Made by a program: the position numbers and the translations under genes
Origin: Tepidanaerobacteraceae bacterium
GTDB lineage: Bacteria > Bacillota > Thermosediminibacteria > Thermosediminibacterales > Tepidanaerobacteraceae
NCBI GenBank assembly: GCA_024655905.1
Contig: JANLFP010000012.1
Location: 1-64,000 of the forward strand
Direction: 5' to 3'
DNA length: 64,000 bases
Part shown: one piece after another, positions 47,133 to 55,309 of the stretch
How the letters are laid out: each line of letters opens with the position of its first letter
Numbering within the stretch: position 1 is the stretch's first letter
Notes under the pieces: model-generated
Told to the model about the DNA's origin: nothing
Database searches by the model: none
What the model saw: the letters and a program-made list of their open reading frames with translations, nothing else

Positions 47133-48446
47133 ATGAGAAACAACATGAAAAAACAAAAGATATGTGTTATTGGGTTAGGTTATATTGGTCTACCTACTTC
47201 AGCAATGTTTGCATCACATGGACATGAAGTTATAGGAGTAGATGTAAATAAAAATGTAATTGATGCGTTAAATAAAGGTGAAATAATTATTCAAGAACCA
47301 TATTTAGACATTTTAGTTCAAGCAGCTGTTACATCTGGGAATTTAAGAGCACAGGCAACTCCGTGTGAAGCAGATGCTTTCATAATATGTGTTCCTACGC
47401 CAATTTCGGAAGATAAGAAAGCGGATATAAGTTATGTAGAAGCAGCAACGAAATCAATTGTACCTTATATAAGAAAAGGAAATTTGGTTATACTTGAGTC
47501 TACATCGCCAGTAGGTACTACAGAAAAGCTTATCAAGCCGATATTAGAACAAAGTGGTTTGAAGGTTGGAGAAGAGTTGTTTTTGGGATATTCTCCGGAA
47601 AGAGTATTACCAGGTCAAATATTAATGGAGCTTGTCAACAATAATAGAATTATTGGTGGAATAAATAGAGAATCAGCTGAGAAAATAAGAGATTTGTATA
47701 GTACTTTTGTTAGAGGGGAAATGTATTTAACAACTACTAAGACAGCAGAAATGTGTAAAATAGTAGAAAATATCTTTAGAGATGTAAATATAGCACTTGC
47801 CAATGAGCTGGCTATGATATGTGAAAAAGTTGGAATAAATGTGTGGGAAGTAATTAAATTATGTAATAAACATCCTAGAGTGAACATTCATCAACCTGGT
47901 CCTGGAGTAGGAGGACATTGTTTAGCAGTAGATCCATGGTTTATAGTTGAAAAAGTACCTGAGATTGCTAAAATAATAAAACTTTCCAGGGAAACGAATG
48001 ATTCAATGCCAAACTATATATTTAATAAAATTGAATCTTTACTGAGAAATATTAAAGGAAAGAAAAAGGTAACTATATTAGGAATAACATATAAACCTAA
48101 TATAGATGACTTGAGAGAAAGTCCGATAATTAAGTTGATAGAATTGCTTGAAAAAGCTAAATATGACATTTCTATTGTGGATCCTTATGTCAAAGAATTT
48201 AGGTATTTGGAAAAAGATATAAGGAAAGCATGTAGCGGAAGTGATTTAGTTGTTTTAGGAGTAAATCATAATCAATTTAAAATGCTTCCACTTGAAGATA
48301 TGAAAAAAGAAATGAGAGGGAAAATCATTTTTGACACAAGAAATTATCTAAATGAAAAAGATATTGTGGATAAAGGGTTTGAATATGTGCTACTTGGTAG
48401 AAGCTATGAAGAATTAATAGCATCGAATGAAACTGCAGAAAAATGA
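47133..48446 (+). CDS. wecC: UDP-N-acetyl-D-mannosamine dehydrogenase
   Basis: Oxidises UDP-ManNAc to UDP-N-acetyl-D-mannosaminuronate with NAD. 437 residues in three parts: Rossmann domain (CVIGLGYIGLPTSAMFA), central helix domain with the catalytic Cys in GPGVGGHCLAVDPWF, and the UDP-binding end with GITYKPNIDDLRESP. The substrate epimerase WecB is not separate in the window. Last gene before a 372-nt gap. Confidence 0.9.
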   Translation: MRNNMKKQKICVIGLGYIGLPTSAMFASHGHEVIGVDVNKNVIDALNKGEIIIQEPYLDILVQAAVTSGNLRAQATPCEADAFIICVPTPISEDKKADISYVEAATKSIVPYIRKGNLVILESTSPVGTTEKLIKPILEQSGLKVGEELFLGYSPERVLPGQILMELVNNNRIIGGINRESAEKIRDLYSTFVRGEMYLTTTKTAEMCKIVENIFRDVNIALANELAMICEKVGINVWEVIKLCNKHPRVNIHQPGPGVGGHCLAVDPWFIVEKVPEIAKIIKLSRETNDSMPNYIFNKIESLLRNIKGKKKVTILGITYKPNIDDLRESPIIKLIELLEKAKYDISIVDPYVKEFRYLEKDIRKACSGSDLVVLGVNHNQFKMLPLEDMKKEMRGKIIFDTRNYLNEKDIVDKGFEYVLLGRSYEELIASNETAEK

Positions 48447-48818
48447 GGAAATATTTTTGGTATGCCAATAATTATATGATTTAACACACAAAATTTAAGT
48501 TGGAGCATTTTTTCCAGTTGCTCAACTATATCGTTTGATATTCTTCGTTATTTTCCGTAGCATGCATATTTATGCTTTTTATTTACCTATAGTTATTGAT
48601 TTCTGGCTTGACGTATCCTGCCAGCATTAAATTTTATAAAATCTGGCGGAAAAAGTATGAAAATACAGTCTAATAAATTAGATAGCTATATATTTTTATA
48701 GAAATGAGAAATTGCATTGTTCATTGTAAAAATCCTAAAAAAAAGAGAAAAAAAATACTTTACAACTAGTGATAAATGAAAAATATTTAATTTGAGAAAA
48801 ATATAGAGTGAGGTCTTT
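48447..48818 (+). other. Gap without a gene; several hairpins
   Basis: AT-rich DNA with no open frame of note. It contains an imperfect hairpin AGTTG-G-AGCA/TGCT-CAACT (about 48501-48530), AGCAT/ATGCT before a T-rich run (48559-48580, weak terminator), and GCCAG/CTGGC enclosing an AT palindrome (48620-48647). A TTGACG at 48608-48613 lacks a well-placed -10. It probably ends the wecC unit and starts the next, but I cannot name the promoter. Confidence 0.4.
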
Positions 48819-49481
48819 ATGTCATCAAAAAAAATTTTCTTACTAAAAATAAAAAGAATGCTAGATATAGCAGTTTCTACTATTATCATTATTTTGTTTT
48901 TGCCCTTGATGGTCATTGTATCTATATTAATTTGGATCGATGATGGATGGCCGGTATTATTTAAACAAAAAAGAATCGGGCAAAATTGTAAAGAATTTGA
49001 ATTGCTGAAATTTCGCAGTATGAAGGTTAACGATATCCCTGTAGAACATATGGGTCAAGTAAGGGAAGACAATCCATTGGTAACGCGTGTGGGAAGATTT
49101 ATCAGACGTTTTAAGATTGATGAACTTCCTCAATTATTTAATGTATTATTCGGCGATATGAGTCTAATAGGGCCGAGACCCACTATTCCTGAACAAGTTG
49201 AAAACTATACAGAGTTTGAAAAAATTCGCTTATTAATGAGGCCAGGGATGACGGGCTGGGCACAAGTAAATGGAAATACGCGATTAAGTTGGGAAGAAAG
49301 GATAAAACTGGATATCTGGTATATTGAGCACTGGTCATTATGGTTAGATTTTTTAATAATTATTAAAACTATTGGAGTAATTATTTTTGGAGAACGACCT
49401 GTAACTAAAGCTATAAAGGAGGCCGCAGATTTTGCAATTCGTTTTAATCGGAACGGTAGGGAGTACACTCATAACGCTTAA
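48819..49481 (+). CDS. Small monotopic phosphoglycosyltransferase (PglC/WcaJ-tail type)
   Basis: 220 residues: one re-entrant membrane helix (about 13-38, RMLDIAVSTIIIILFLPL) and the catalytic domain with LFKQKRIGQNCKEFELLKFRSM, FKIDELPQLFNV (Asp-Glu pair), SLIGPRP and PGMTGWAQVNG. It lacks the long polytopic N-terminus of the transferase at 27527, as in PglC. Given PglF-, PglE- and PglD-like genes downstream, UDP-diN-acetylbacillosamine or a relative is the likely donor for priming the second glycan. GAGGT precedes ATG 48819. Confidence 0.9.
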   Translation: MSSKKIFLLKIKRMLDIAVSTIIIILFLPLMVIVSILIWIDDGWPVLFKQKRIGQNCKEFELLKFRSMKVNDIPVEHMGQVREDNPLVTRVGRFIRRFKIDELPQLFNVLFGDMSLIGPRPTIPEQVENYTEFEKIRLLMRPGMTGWAQVNGNTRLSWEERIKLDIWYIEHWSLWLDFLIIIKTIGVIIFGERPVTKAIKEAADFAIRFNRNGREYTHNA

Positions 49482-50427
49482 AACAATGGTTGAGATGGGA
49501 GTTTCCAAAATTTATCTTTTTTCTTTGGATTCATCCAAATCAAAACGACATTCTGATTATATCGATTTGAAACCAATAGCGAAACAATATAATATACCAG
49601 TGAAAGAAATCATCAATATTAATGATCCTGAAACAATGAATTCAATTGCAAGTTTAAATCCTGATTATATATTTGTTATTGGATGGTCTCAAATATGTTC
49701 TAAAGAATTTTTAGCGATTCCCAGAAAAGGGGTGATAGGTTATCACCCGGCTTTACTCCCAGAAAACCGGGGGAGGGGTGTAATTCCCTGGACTATTCTA
49801 CAACGAAAAAAAGAAACGGGATCAACTTTATTCTGGATAGATGAGGGAATGGATTCCGGAGATATATTGGCTCAAGAAAGCTTTCCTATTTCAATAGATG
49901 AAACTGCCACTACATTATATCGAAAACATGAGGATTGTTTAAAAAGGCTTCTTGTTAGTTCTATTCCTAAAATTTTAGATGGTACTGCGCCGCACATACC
50001 ACAAGATCATAGTCGCGCTACATATTGTTCGAAAAGAACTCCAGCGGATGGTTATATTGATTGGAATTTACCCGCTGAATCAATTTGGACACTTATTAGA
50101 GCAGTTACACATCCTTATCCAGGAGCTTTTACTTTTTATAAAGGGAAAAAAATTATTATTTGGGAAGCGGACTACGTCGGTGAAGCTCCATATTTTGGTT
50201 TGCCAGGTCAAATTCAAAATATTTCCCATGAAGGTGCTTTAATACAGTGTGGTGATAAAAAACATATTTTAATCAAAAAAGTGCAAATGGAAAATGGGAT
50301 GGAAGTTTTAACCAAAAATATCTTTAAAAATCATGATAAATTAGGTTTAGATTTGCTTGCATTATACCGAAAGTTAACGGGGGATATGAATAATGAAAAA
50401 GGTTCTGGTTATTGCTCCACATCCTGA
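49432..50427 (+). CDS. Sugar N-formyltransferase-like protein (Met-tRNA formyltransferase fold)
   Basis: 331 residues. The hydrolase-like fold carries GVIGYHPALLPENRGRG and DEGMDSGDILAQ, the tetrahydrofolate site of the formyltransferase family, then a C-terminal domain (about 200-310). The usual N-x-H triad reads G-Y-H: His and Asp are kept, the Asn is Gly. I recall this variant in surface-glycan clusters. Likely adds formyl to an amino sugar nucleotide. TTG 49432 is chosen for AAAGGAGG 9 nt upstream; it overlaps the previous gene by 50 nt. Confidence 0.8.
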   Translation: MQFVLIGTVGSTLITLKTMVEMGVSKIYLFSLDSSKSKRHSDYIDLKPIAKQYNIPVKEIININDPETMNSIASLNPDYIFVIGWSQICSKEFLAIPRKGVIGYHPALLPENRGRGVIPWTILQRKKETGSTLFWIDEGMDSGDILAQESFPISIDETATTLYRKHEDCLKRLLVSSIPKILDGTAPHIPQDHSRATYCSKRTPADGYIDWNLPAESIWTLIRAVTHPYPGAFTFYKGKKIIIWEADYVGEAPYFGLPGQIQNISHEGALIQCGDKKHILIKKVQMENGMEVLTKNIFKNHDKLGLDLLALYRKLTGDMNNEKGSGYCSTS

Positions 50428-51064
50428 TGATGAAGTTTTAGGAGTGGGGGGTACTATAGCAAAATTTGCAGCAAAAGGAAACGAAATATATGTGATTATA
50501 GTGACAAAAGGTTATCCACCTTTATTTAACGAAGATATGGTAATACGAGGGAGACAAGAAGCATTAAAAGCGCATGAATTATTAGGGGTTAAGAAAACAT
50601 TTTTCTTAGATAAATTTCCGGCAGCAAAACTGGATACGGTTCCACATAGTGAAATTAATGCAGAACTTGCAAACATAATACATATGTTAAAACCGGACAT
50701 GCTCTTTATACCATTTAATGGAGATATACATTTAGATCATCAACAGGTTTTTTTATCTTCCCTTGTTGCTATAAGACCTAATGGGTGTGGATTTTCACCT
50801 CAATCTATTTATGCATATGAAACCTTATCTGAAACTAATTGGAATGCCCCTTATCTAACTCCTGGTTTTATACCGAATGTTTTTATAGATATATCTGATT
50901 TTCTTGATAAGAAAATCCAGGCAATGAAGTCCTATCAATCTCAAATTAAACCGTTTCCTAATGAAAGATCTATAGAATCTTTACATGCTTTGGCCACTCT
51001 TCGTGGCAGCACTGTGGGAGTTAAAGCGGCTGAGGCTTTTGTTTTAATTAGGGAGATAAAATAA
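50393..51064 (+). CDS. PIG-L/LmbE-family N-deacetylase
   Basis: 223 residues. The zinc motif APHPDDEVLG is intact, and HLDHQQV supplies the third ligand. PIG-L enzymes remove acetyl from N-acetylglucosamine-type groups. The 35-nt overlap with the formyltransferase gene ties them together: deacetylation followed by formylation of the freed amine is the simplest joint reading (inference). ATG 50393 is preceded by GGGGGATATGAATA. Confidence 0.88.
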   Translation: MKKVLVIAPHPDDEVLGVGGTIAKFAAKGNEIYVIIVTKGYPPLFNEDMVIRGRQEALKAHELLGVKKTFFLDKFPAAKLDTVPHSEINAELANIIHMLKPDMLFIPFNGDIHLDHQQVFLSSLVAIRPNGCGFSPQSIYAYETLSETNWNAPYLTPGFIPNVFIDISDFLDKKIQAMKSYQSQIKPFPNERSIESLHALATLRGSTVGVKAAEAFVLIREIK

Positions 51065-51106
51065 AGTATTGAAGTAATTTCTGAAATATAGGGGGAATTG
51101 TAATAT

Positions 51107-51733
51107 ATGATTTTAAAGAATGATGGAATAGCAATAGTGGGAGGAGGTGGCCACGCAAAGGTAATTATTTCTACTATTCTTGAAGCTGGTATGCAGGTAT
51201 ATGCTGTTGTCGATGATGATGAAAAAAAGTGGGGTAAAGAGATTCTAGGTATTCCTATAGCAGGGCCTTTAGAGATGATAATTCGGAAGGGAATTAAAAA
51301 AGCTGTAATAGCTATAGGGGATAATTCTGTAAGAAAAGAGATTGCGAAACGATTAAATTCGTATTGTGAATGGATAACCGTTATCCACCCCTATTCTTAT
51401 GTTCACCCCACCGTAAAATTAGGTGAAGGCACTGTGGTTTTTGCCGGAGCTGTTATTCAACCAGAAACAGAAATAGGCAGGCATACCATTATAAATACGG
51501 GAGCTACAATAGATCATGATTGCAAAATTGGAGACTATGTTCATATTGCGCCGGGGGTACATCTTGCGGGGAATGTATCTATAGGAGAGGGGACTTTTAT
51601 TGGAATAGGGAGTTCGGTTATTAATAATGTTACTATAGGCAATTGGGTTATACTTGGAGCAGGGGGAGTAGTAATAAAAGATATACCGGCATTTTCTAAA
51701 ATGGCGGGTGCACCTGCAAAACCAATAAGATAA
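51107..51733 (+). CDS. Sugar N-acetyltransferase, PglD/NeuD family
   Basis: 208 residues: N-terminal nucleotide-sugar domain (AIVGGGGHAKVIISTI) and a C-terminal left-handed beta-helix of hexapeptide repeats (VKLGEGTVVFAGAVI, ATIDHDCKIGDYVHIAPG, GIGSSVINNVTIG). His in DHD is the catalytic base in PglD. It would acetylate the 4-amine made by the PglE-like aminotransferase downstream. GGGGGA precedes ATG 51107. Confidence 0.88.
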   Translation: MILKNDGIAIVGGGGHAKVIISTILEAGMQVYAVVDDDEKKWGKEILGIPIAGPLEMIIRKGIKKAVIAIGDNSVRKEIAKRLNSYCEWITVIHPYSYVHPTVKLGEGTVVFAGAVIQPETEIGRHTIINTGATIDHDCKIGDYVHIAPGVHLAGNVSIGEGTFIGIGSSVINNVTIGNWVILGAGGVVIKDIPAFSKMAGAPAKPIR

Positions 51734-51790
51734 AAATATTAAGATATACATTCTGGGTCGGGGGACATTTCTAGAAAGAAGGGGATTGGC

Positions 51791-53689
51791 ATGCACAATA
51801 GAATAAGAAAGATTATATTGTTTTTTCTGGATGCAGGTATGATAATCCTGTCTTTATTTTTTTCATTTATGCTTCGATTTGAGTGGAAGATTCCGGTAGA
51901 GTATATTGGCCAGTTGAAAGAAACTGTTTTTCCTGTAGTTTTAATTATTCTTGCATGTTTTTACATATTTAATTTATATGATAGGTTGTGGCGGTACGCC
52001 AGTATAAATGAACTCATTTCCATTGTTCTTGCCACGTTTTTCGGTACGTTTTCGGTTCTATTTTATACTTTTATAACCGGCAATATGTATCCCCGCAGTA
52101 TCTACATACTTTTCTGGCTGCTTTTGACTGCCGTGGTTGGAGGTGGCCGTTTTATTTTGCGCAGCTACAGCACGGTTATTCCTTCATTTAAAAAGGTGAA
52201 CGGCACAAAGAACATCATGGTGATCGGTGCCGGGGAAGCCGGTTCGATGGTGATAGAGGAGTTTATAAAGCATCCGGAGCTGAAAATGAGGCCCGTGGCT
52301 ATAATAGATGACGACTCTAGAAAGCACGGCATGATGATTCACGGAATAAAGGTAGAAGGCGGCAGGAGGGATATACTTGAAGTTGCTTTGAGGAAAAACG
52401 TGCACGAAATAGTGATTGCCATGCCGTCCATCGACAGGAAGGAGATCAAGGATATTGTCCAGATATGCAGGAAGACCGAATGCAGGCTGAAGATTCTGCC
52501 GGGGGTGTATGAGCTTCTGGATGGTAAGGTGAGCATTAAGAGGCTGCGGGATGTGAATATCGAGGATCTGCTGGGCAGGGAACCGGTAAAGGTAGATTTG
52601 GAAGAGGTTTCGGGCTATATAAAGGATAAGATGGTGCTGGTGACCGGAGGAGGAGGGTCCATTGGTTCGGAGCTCTGCCGCCAGATAGCTGCTTTCAATC
52701 CCAAAAGTTTGTTAATATTTGACATAAATGAGAACAATATCTATGATCTTGAGTATGACCTGAAAGTATCATACCCCGACCTTAAATATATGGCGCTGAT
52801 AGGGGATATCAAGGATGTTTCGAGGGTGAATTATGTATTTGAAAGGTACAAGCCCGATGTGGTATTTCATGCGGCAGCTCACAAACATGTGCCTCTGATG
52901 GAATTAAACCCCACCGAAGCCATTAAAAATAACGTCTTCGGGACGTTGAACGTAGCAGAGGCGGCGGATAAATATGGTACGGAAAGGTTCATACTCATTT
53001 CCACCGACAAGGCGGTAAATCCAGTCAACATCATGGGAGCTTCCAAGAGGATAGCCGAGATAATAATCCAGATGATGGCGAAGAAAAGCAGCACCATCTT
53101 TGCTGCGGTGCGATTCGGCAACGTGCTGGGCAGCAACGGCAGCGTGGTGCCCCTTTTTAAGAAACAGATTCAGATGGGCGGCCCTGTGACGGTAACCCAT
53201 CCGGATGTAACCAGATATTTTATGACCATCCCGGAAGCGGTCCAGCTGGTCATACAGGCAGGGTCTATGGCCTCAGGCGGGGAAATTTTCGTGCTGGACA
53301 TGGGCGAGCCGGTGAAGATAGTGGACCTTGCAAGAGAGATGATAAAGCTTTCCGGACTGGAGCCCGATGTGGATGTGAAGATACAGTTTACGGGCCTCAG
53401 GCCGGGAGAAAAGCTTTTCGAGGAATTACTGTTAAAGGAAGAAGGGTTTTCGGCGACGAAGTACAAAAAGATATATATAGCAAAGCCTGCCATGAATGAT
53501 GTATCGGCTTTTCTAAAGGAACTGAATGATTTGAAAGAGATACTGTTCAGCCCGGACTACGGAAAACTTGAAAAAGCCGTAAAAAGGCTCGTTCCAAATT
53601 ACAGCAGCGACAAAAGACAAAGCGATTGGGTAAATGTAAAGGAGGCTCCAAATAATGAAGATTTCTCTTTCGAAGCCGGATATAACTGA
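51791..53689 (+). CDS. Membrane-bound UDP-GlcNAc 4,6-dehydratase, PglF/CapD-like
   Basis: 632 residues: four membrane helices (about 8-125), a first Rossmann domain (about 140-260, IMVIGAGEAGSMVI), and the catalytic SDR domain from about 285 ([65 protein letters not shown]). The Tyr-to-Met change (MGASK) is normal for this group. Product is UDP-4-keto-6-deoxy-GlcNAc for the PglE-like enzyme. Base composition is AT-rich over the first about 300 nt and GC-richer afterwards. Bases 53048-53266 recur, mutated, at 59705-59924. Confidence 0.92.
   Translation: MHNRIRKIILFFLDAGMIILSLFFSFMLRFEWKIPVEYIGQLKETVFPVVLIILACFYIFNLYDRLWRYASINELISIVLATFFGTFSVLFYTFITGNMYPRSIYILFWLLLTAVVGGGRFILRSYSTVIPSFKKVNGTKNIMVIGAGEAGSMVIEEFIKHPELKMRPVAIIDDDSRKHGMMIHGIKVEGGRRDILEVALRKNVHEIVIAMPSIDRKEIKDIVQICRKTECRLKILPGVYELLDGKVSIKRLRDVNIEDLLGREPVKVDLEEVSGYIKDKMVLVTGGGGSIGSELCRQIAAFNPKSLLIFDINENNIYDLEYDLKVSYPDLKYMALIGDIKDVSRVNYVFERYKPDVVFHAAAHKHVPLMELNPTEAIKNNVFGTLNVAEAADKYGTERFILISTDKAVNPVNIMGASKRIAEIIIQMMAKKSSTIFAAVRFGNVLGSNGSVVPLFKKQIQMGGPVTVTHPDVTRYFMTIPEAVQLVIQAGSMASGGEIFVLDMGEPVKIVDLAREMIKLSGLEPDVDVKIQFTGLRPGEKLFEELLLKEEGFSATKYKKIYIAKPAMNDVSAFLKELNDLKEILFSPDYGKLEKAVKRLVPNYSSDKRQSDWVNVKEAPNNEDFSFEAGYN
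53048..53266 (+). repeat. Intact source copy of the pglF segment duplicated at 59705
   Basis: About 219 nt inside the pglF-like gene align to 59705-59924 with scattered substitutions (mostly third-base) and one extra G in the second copy. The alignment starts at AGGATAGCCGAG in both. Confidence 0.9.
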
Positions 53690-54797
53690 AAAAGAGATAG
53701 ATGTGGTAGCTGAAGTACTGAGGTCGGGCATTTTGAGCATCGGCCCAAAAATAGTCGAATTTGAAGAAAAATTCGCCGGGTATATAGGTGTAAAACATGC
53801 GGTGGCGGTAAACAGCGGCACCAGCGGCCTGCACCTTTTGGTAAAGGCGCTGGATATAAAAGAGCAAGATGAAGTTATTACCACGCCTTTCAGCTTTATT
53901 GCATCTTCCAACTGCATATTGTTTGAGAGGGCAAAGCCTGTCTTTGTGGATATTGATCCTCATTCATTGAATCTGGACATAGATCTGATAGAGTCCAGAA
54001 TAACCGAAAAGACGAAGGCGATCCTGGCGGTGGATGCCTTCGGCCATCCGGTGGATATAAAGAAGATAAGGCAAATCGCAGAAAAATACGGTTTAAAAGT
54101 CATCGAAGATGCTTGTGAAGCCGTGGGCTCGGAGTATGACGGTATAAAGGCCGGAAGCATGGCGGACGGTGCGGTCTTTGCCTTCTATCCCAACAAGCAG
54201 ATGACCACCGCCGAAGGCGGGATGATTGTTACCAATGATGATGAAGTTGCGGAACTTTGCAGGAGCCTGAGGAGCCAGGGCAGGGCTGTGACGGGCCTGT
54301 GGCTGGAACATGAGAGGCTGGGCTACAATTACAGGATGAGCGAACTCCACGCCGCCCTGGGGATTGTCCAGTTGGAAAGGCTCGATGAATTCATCCGAAA
54401 GCGGGCTCTTGTGGCGGAAAAATACAATCAGAGATTCAAAGACGTTGAAGGGGTAAGGGTGCCTTATATAGATAAAAAGGTCACCAGGATGAGCTGGTTT
54501 GTATATGTGATACAACTCGATTCTTCCATAGACAGGAACAAAGTCATGAAGCATTTGCTGGACAGCGGAATAGGCTGCCGCCCCTACTTTACTCCCATAC
54601 ATCTGCAGCCTTTTTACAGAGAAATGTTCGGCTACAAACCCGGCGATTTTCCCGTAACCGAACGTATCGCCTCCTCCACCATCTCCCTCCCCTTTCACAA
54701 CAACCTCTCTGACGAAGAAATAGACTACGTGGTGGAAAAGGTGAGGGAAGGGATAGAGAAGTTCGGGGGGGAGGAAAGAATGATTTTTTCTGGATAA
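53655..54797 (+). CDS. DegT/DnrJ-family PLP aminotransferase, PglE-like
   Basis: 380 residues. TPFSFIASSNCILFE, DAFGHPVDIKKI, EDACEAVGSEYDG and FYPNKQMTTAEGG (Lys binds PLP) define the sugar aminotransferase group. It would turn the PglF-like product into a UDP-4-amino sugar. It overlaps the previous gene by 35 nt. The C-terminal residues after EKFGG (EERMIFSG) seem to be an extension: the duplicated copy at 60090 stops right after EKFGG, so the original end was probably there and the present end came from joined island DNA. Confidence 0.92.
   Translation: MKISLSKPDITEKEIDVVAEVLRSGILSIGPKIVEFEEKFAGYIGVKHAVAVNSGTSGLHLLVKALDIKEQDEVITTPFSFIASSNCILFERAKPVFVDIDPHSLNLDIDLIESRITEKTKAILAVDAFGHPVDIKKIRQIAEKYGLKVIEDACEAVGSEYDGIKAGSMADGAVFAFYPNKQMTTAEGGMIVTNDDEVAELCRSLRSQGRAVTGLWLEHERLGYNYRMSELHAALGIVQLERLDEFIRKRALVAEKYNQRFKDVEGVRVPYIDKKVTRMSWFVYVIQLDSSIDRNKVMKHLLDSGIGCRPYFTPIHLQPFYREMFGYKPGDFPVTERIASSTISLPFHNNLSDEEIDYVVEKVREGIEKFGGEERMIFSG
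54607..54769 (+). repeat. Aminotransferase 3' end, direct repeat with 59927-60090
   Basis: About 163 nt from CAGCC(T/C)TTTTACAG to GTTCGGGGG are found again at 59927-60090 in the same orientation with few changes. The two copies flank the nuclease/helicase island. Confidence 0.9.
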
Positions 54798-55162
54798 GCC
54801 CATTCCTTTTACAAATACATGGTGTATCTAAAGCATATTATGAGCCTGACGAAGAGCTATCCGATAGGATAGAAGAAGGTTTCGGAGAAATCTACTTCAG
54901 GGTTCCCAGGATAACGCCATCTGCAGGTTATGATGTAATGTTAGAATTTGCAGAAACAGTTGCTTCATCAAAGATAAGGCAAAGACTTTATAAGGCATTA
55001 AACGGGTCCAAAAAAGTATTCAGAAGGTTCAAAGATGTTCTAGATGACTATCCAGAAGAACGAGACCGCTATTATAAATTCCTCAGAAAATACTGCGAAG
55101 AACAGATAATACAGTGGCTGAAAGAGGAAGATATAGATATGGAAATGACAATAGACGATTGA
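54798..55162 (+). pseudogene. 5'-truncated UPF0158-family gene
   Basis: The frame ending at 55162 stays open back through 54798 into the aminotransferase gene without a start codon of its own; the first ATG is 54938. Its product reads SDRIEEGFGEIYFRVPRIT, then FAETVASSKIRQRLYKALNG, FRRFKDVLDDYPEERDRY and EEQIIQWLKEEDIDME, which is the UPF0158 pattern. The N-terminal about 25-30 residues normally present are replaced by the junction. A translated fragment from 54938 (74 aa) is possible. It marks the left edge of the island. Confidence 0.7.
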
Positions 55163-55210
55163 TTAATAGACGTTTGGTGTAAAAAGAATTTTGAATTTGC
55201 ATATTTTCTG

Positions 55211-55239
55211 GCAGGAAATCTCAATTTTATGGCGAACAT
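55211..55239 (+). promoter_or_regulatory. Possible sigma-H-like promoter of the nuclease/helicase pair
   Basis: GCAGGAAAT (55211-55219) is a full match to RnAGGAwww, and GGCGAACAT (55231-55239) differs from RnnGAATww by one base (GAAC). AGGA and GAAC are 17 nt apart, as in the three better sites. The ATG follows about 70 nt on. The rest of the 147-nt gap shows no better promoter. Confidence 0.4.
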
Positions 55240-55309
55240 ATATTCTTGTTTGATTCATTAAGAATATAGTATTTGTAAAAAAATTGCTATAAATGTAAAG
55301 GGGATAAAA

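Noticed and set aside
51780-51818. Fourth sigma-H site (GGGG and GAATA about 17 nt apart)
   Set aside because: It would straddle the start codon of the pglF-like gene and lacks the AGGA core.
54093-54803. Minus-strand open frame of 236 codons
   Set aside because: Shadow of the aminotransferase gene; the same shadow recurs opposite the decayed copy.
54938-55162. An independent 74-residue gene
   Set aside because: The reading frame continues upstream with family-like sequence, so this ATG is internal to a truncated UPF0158 gene.
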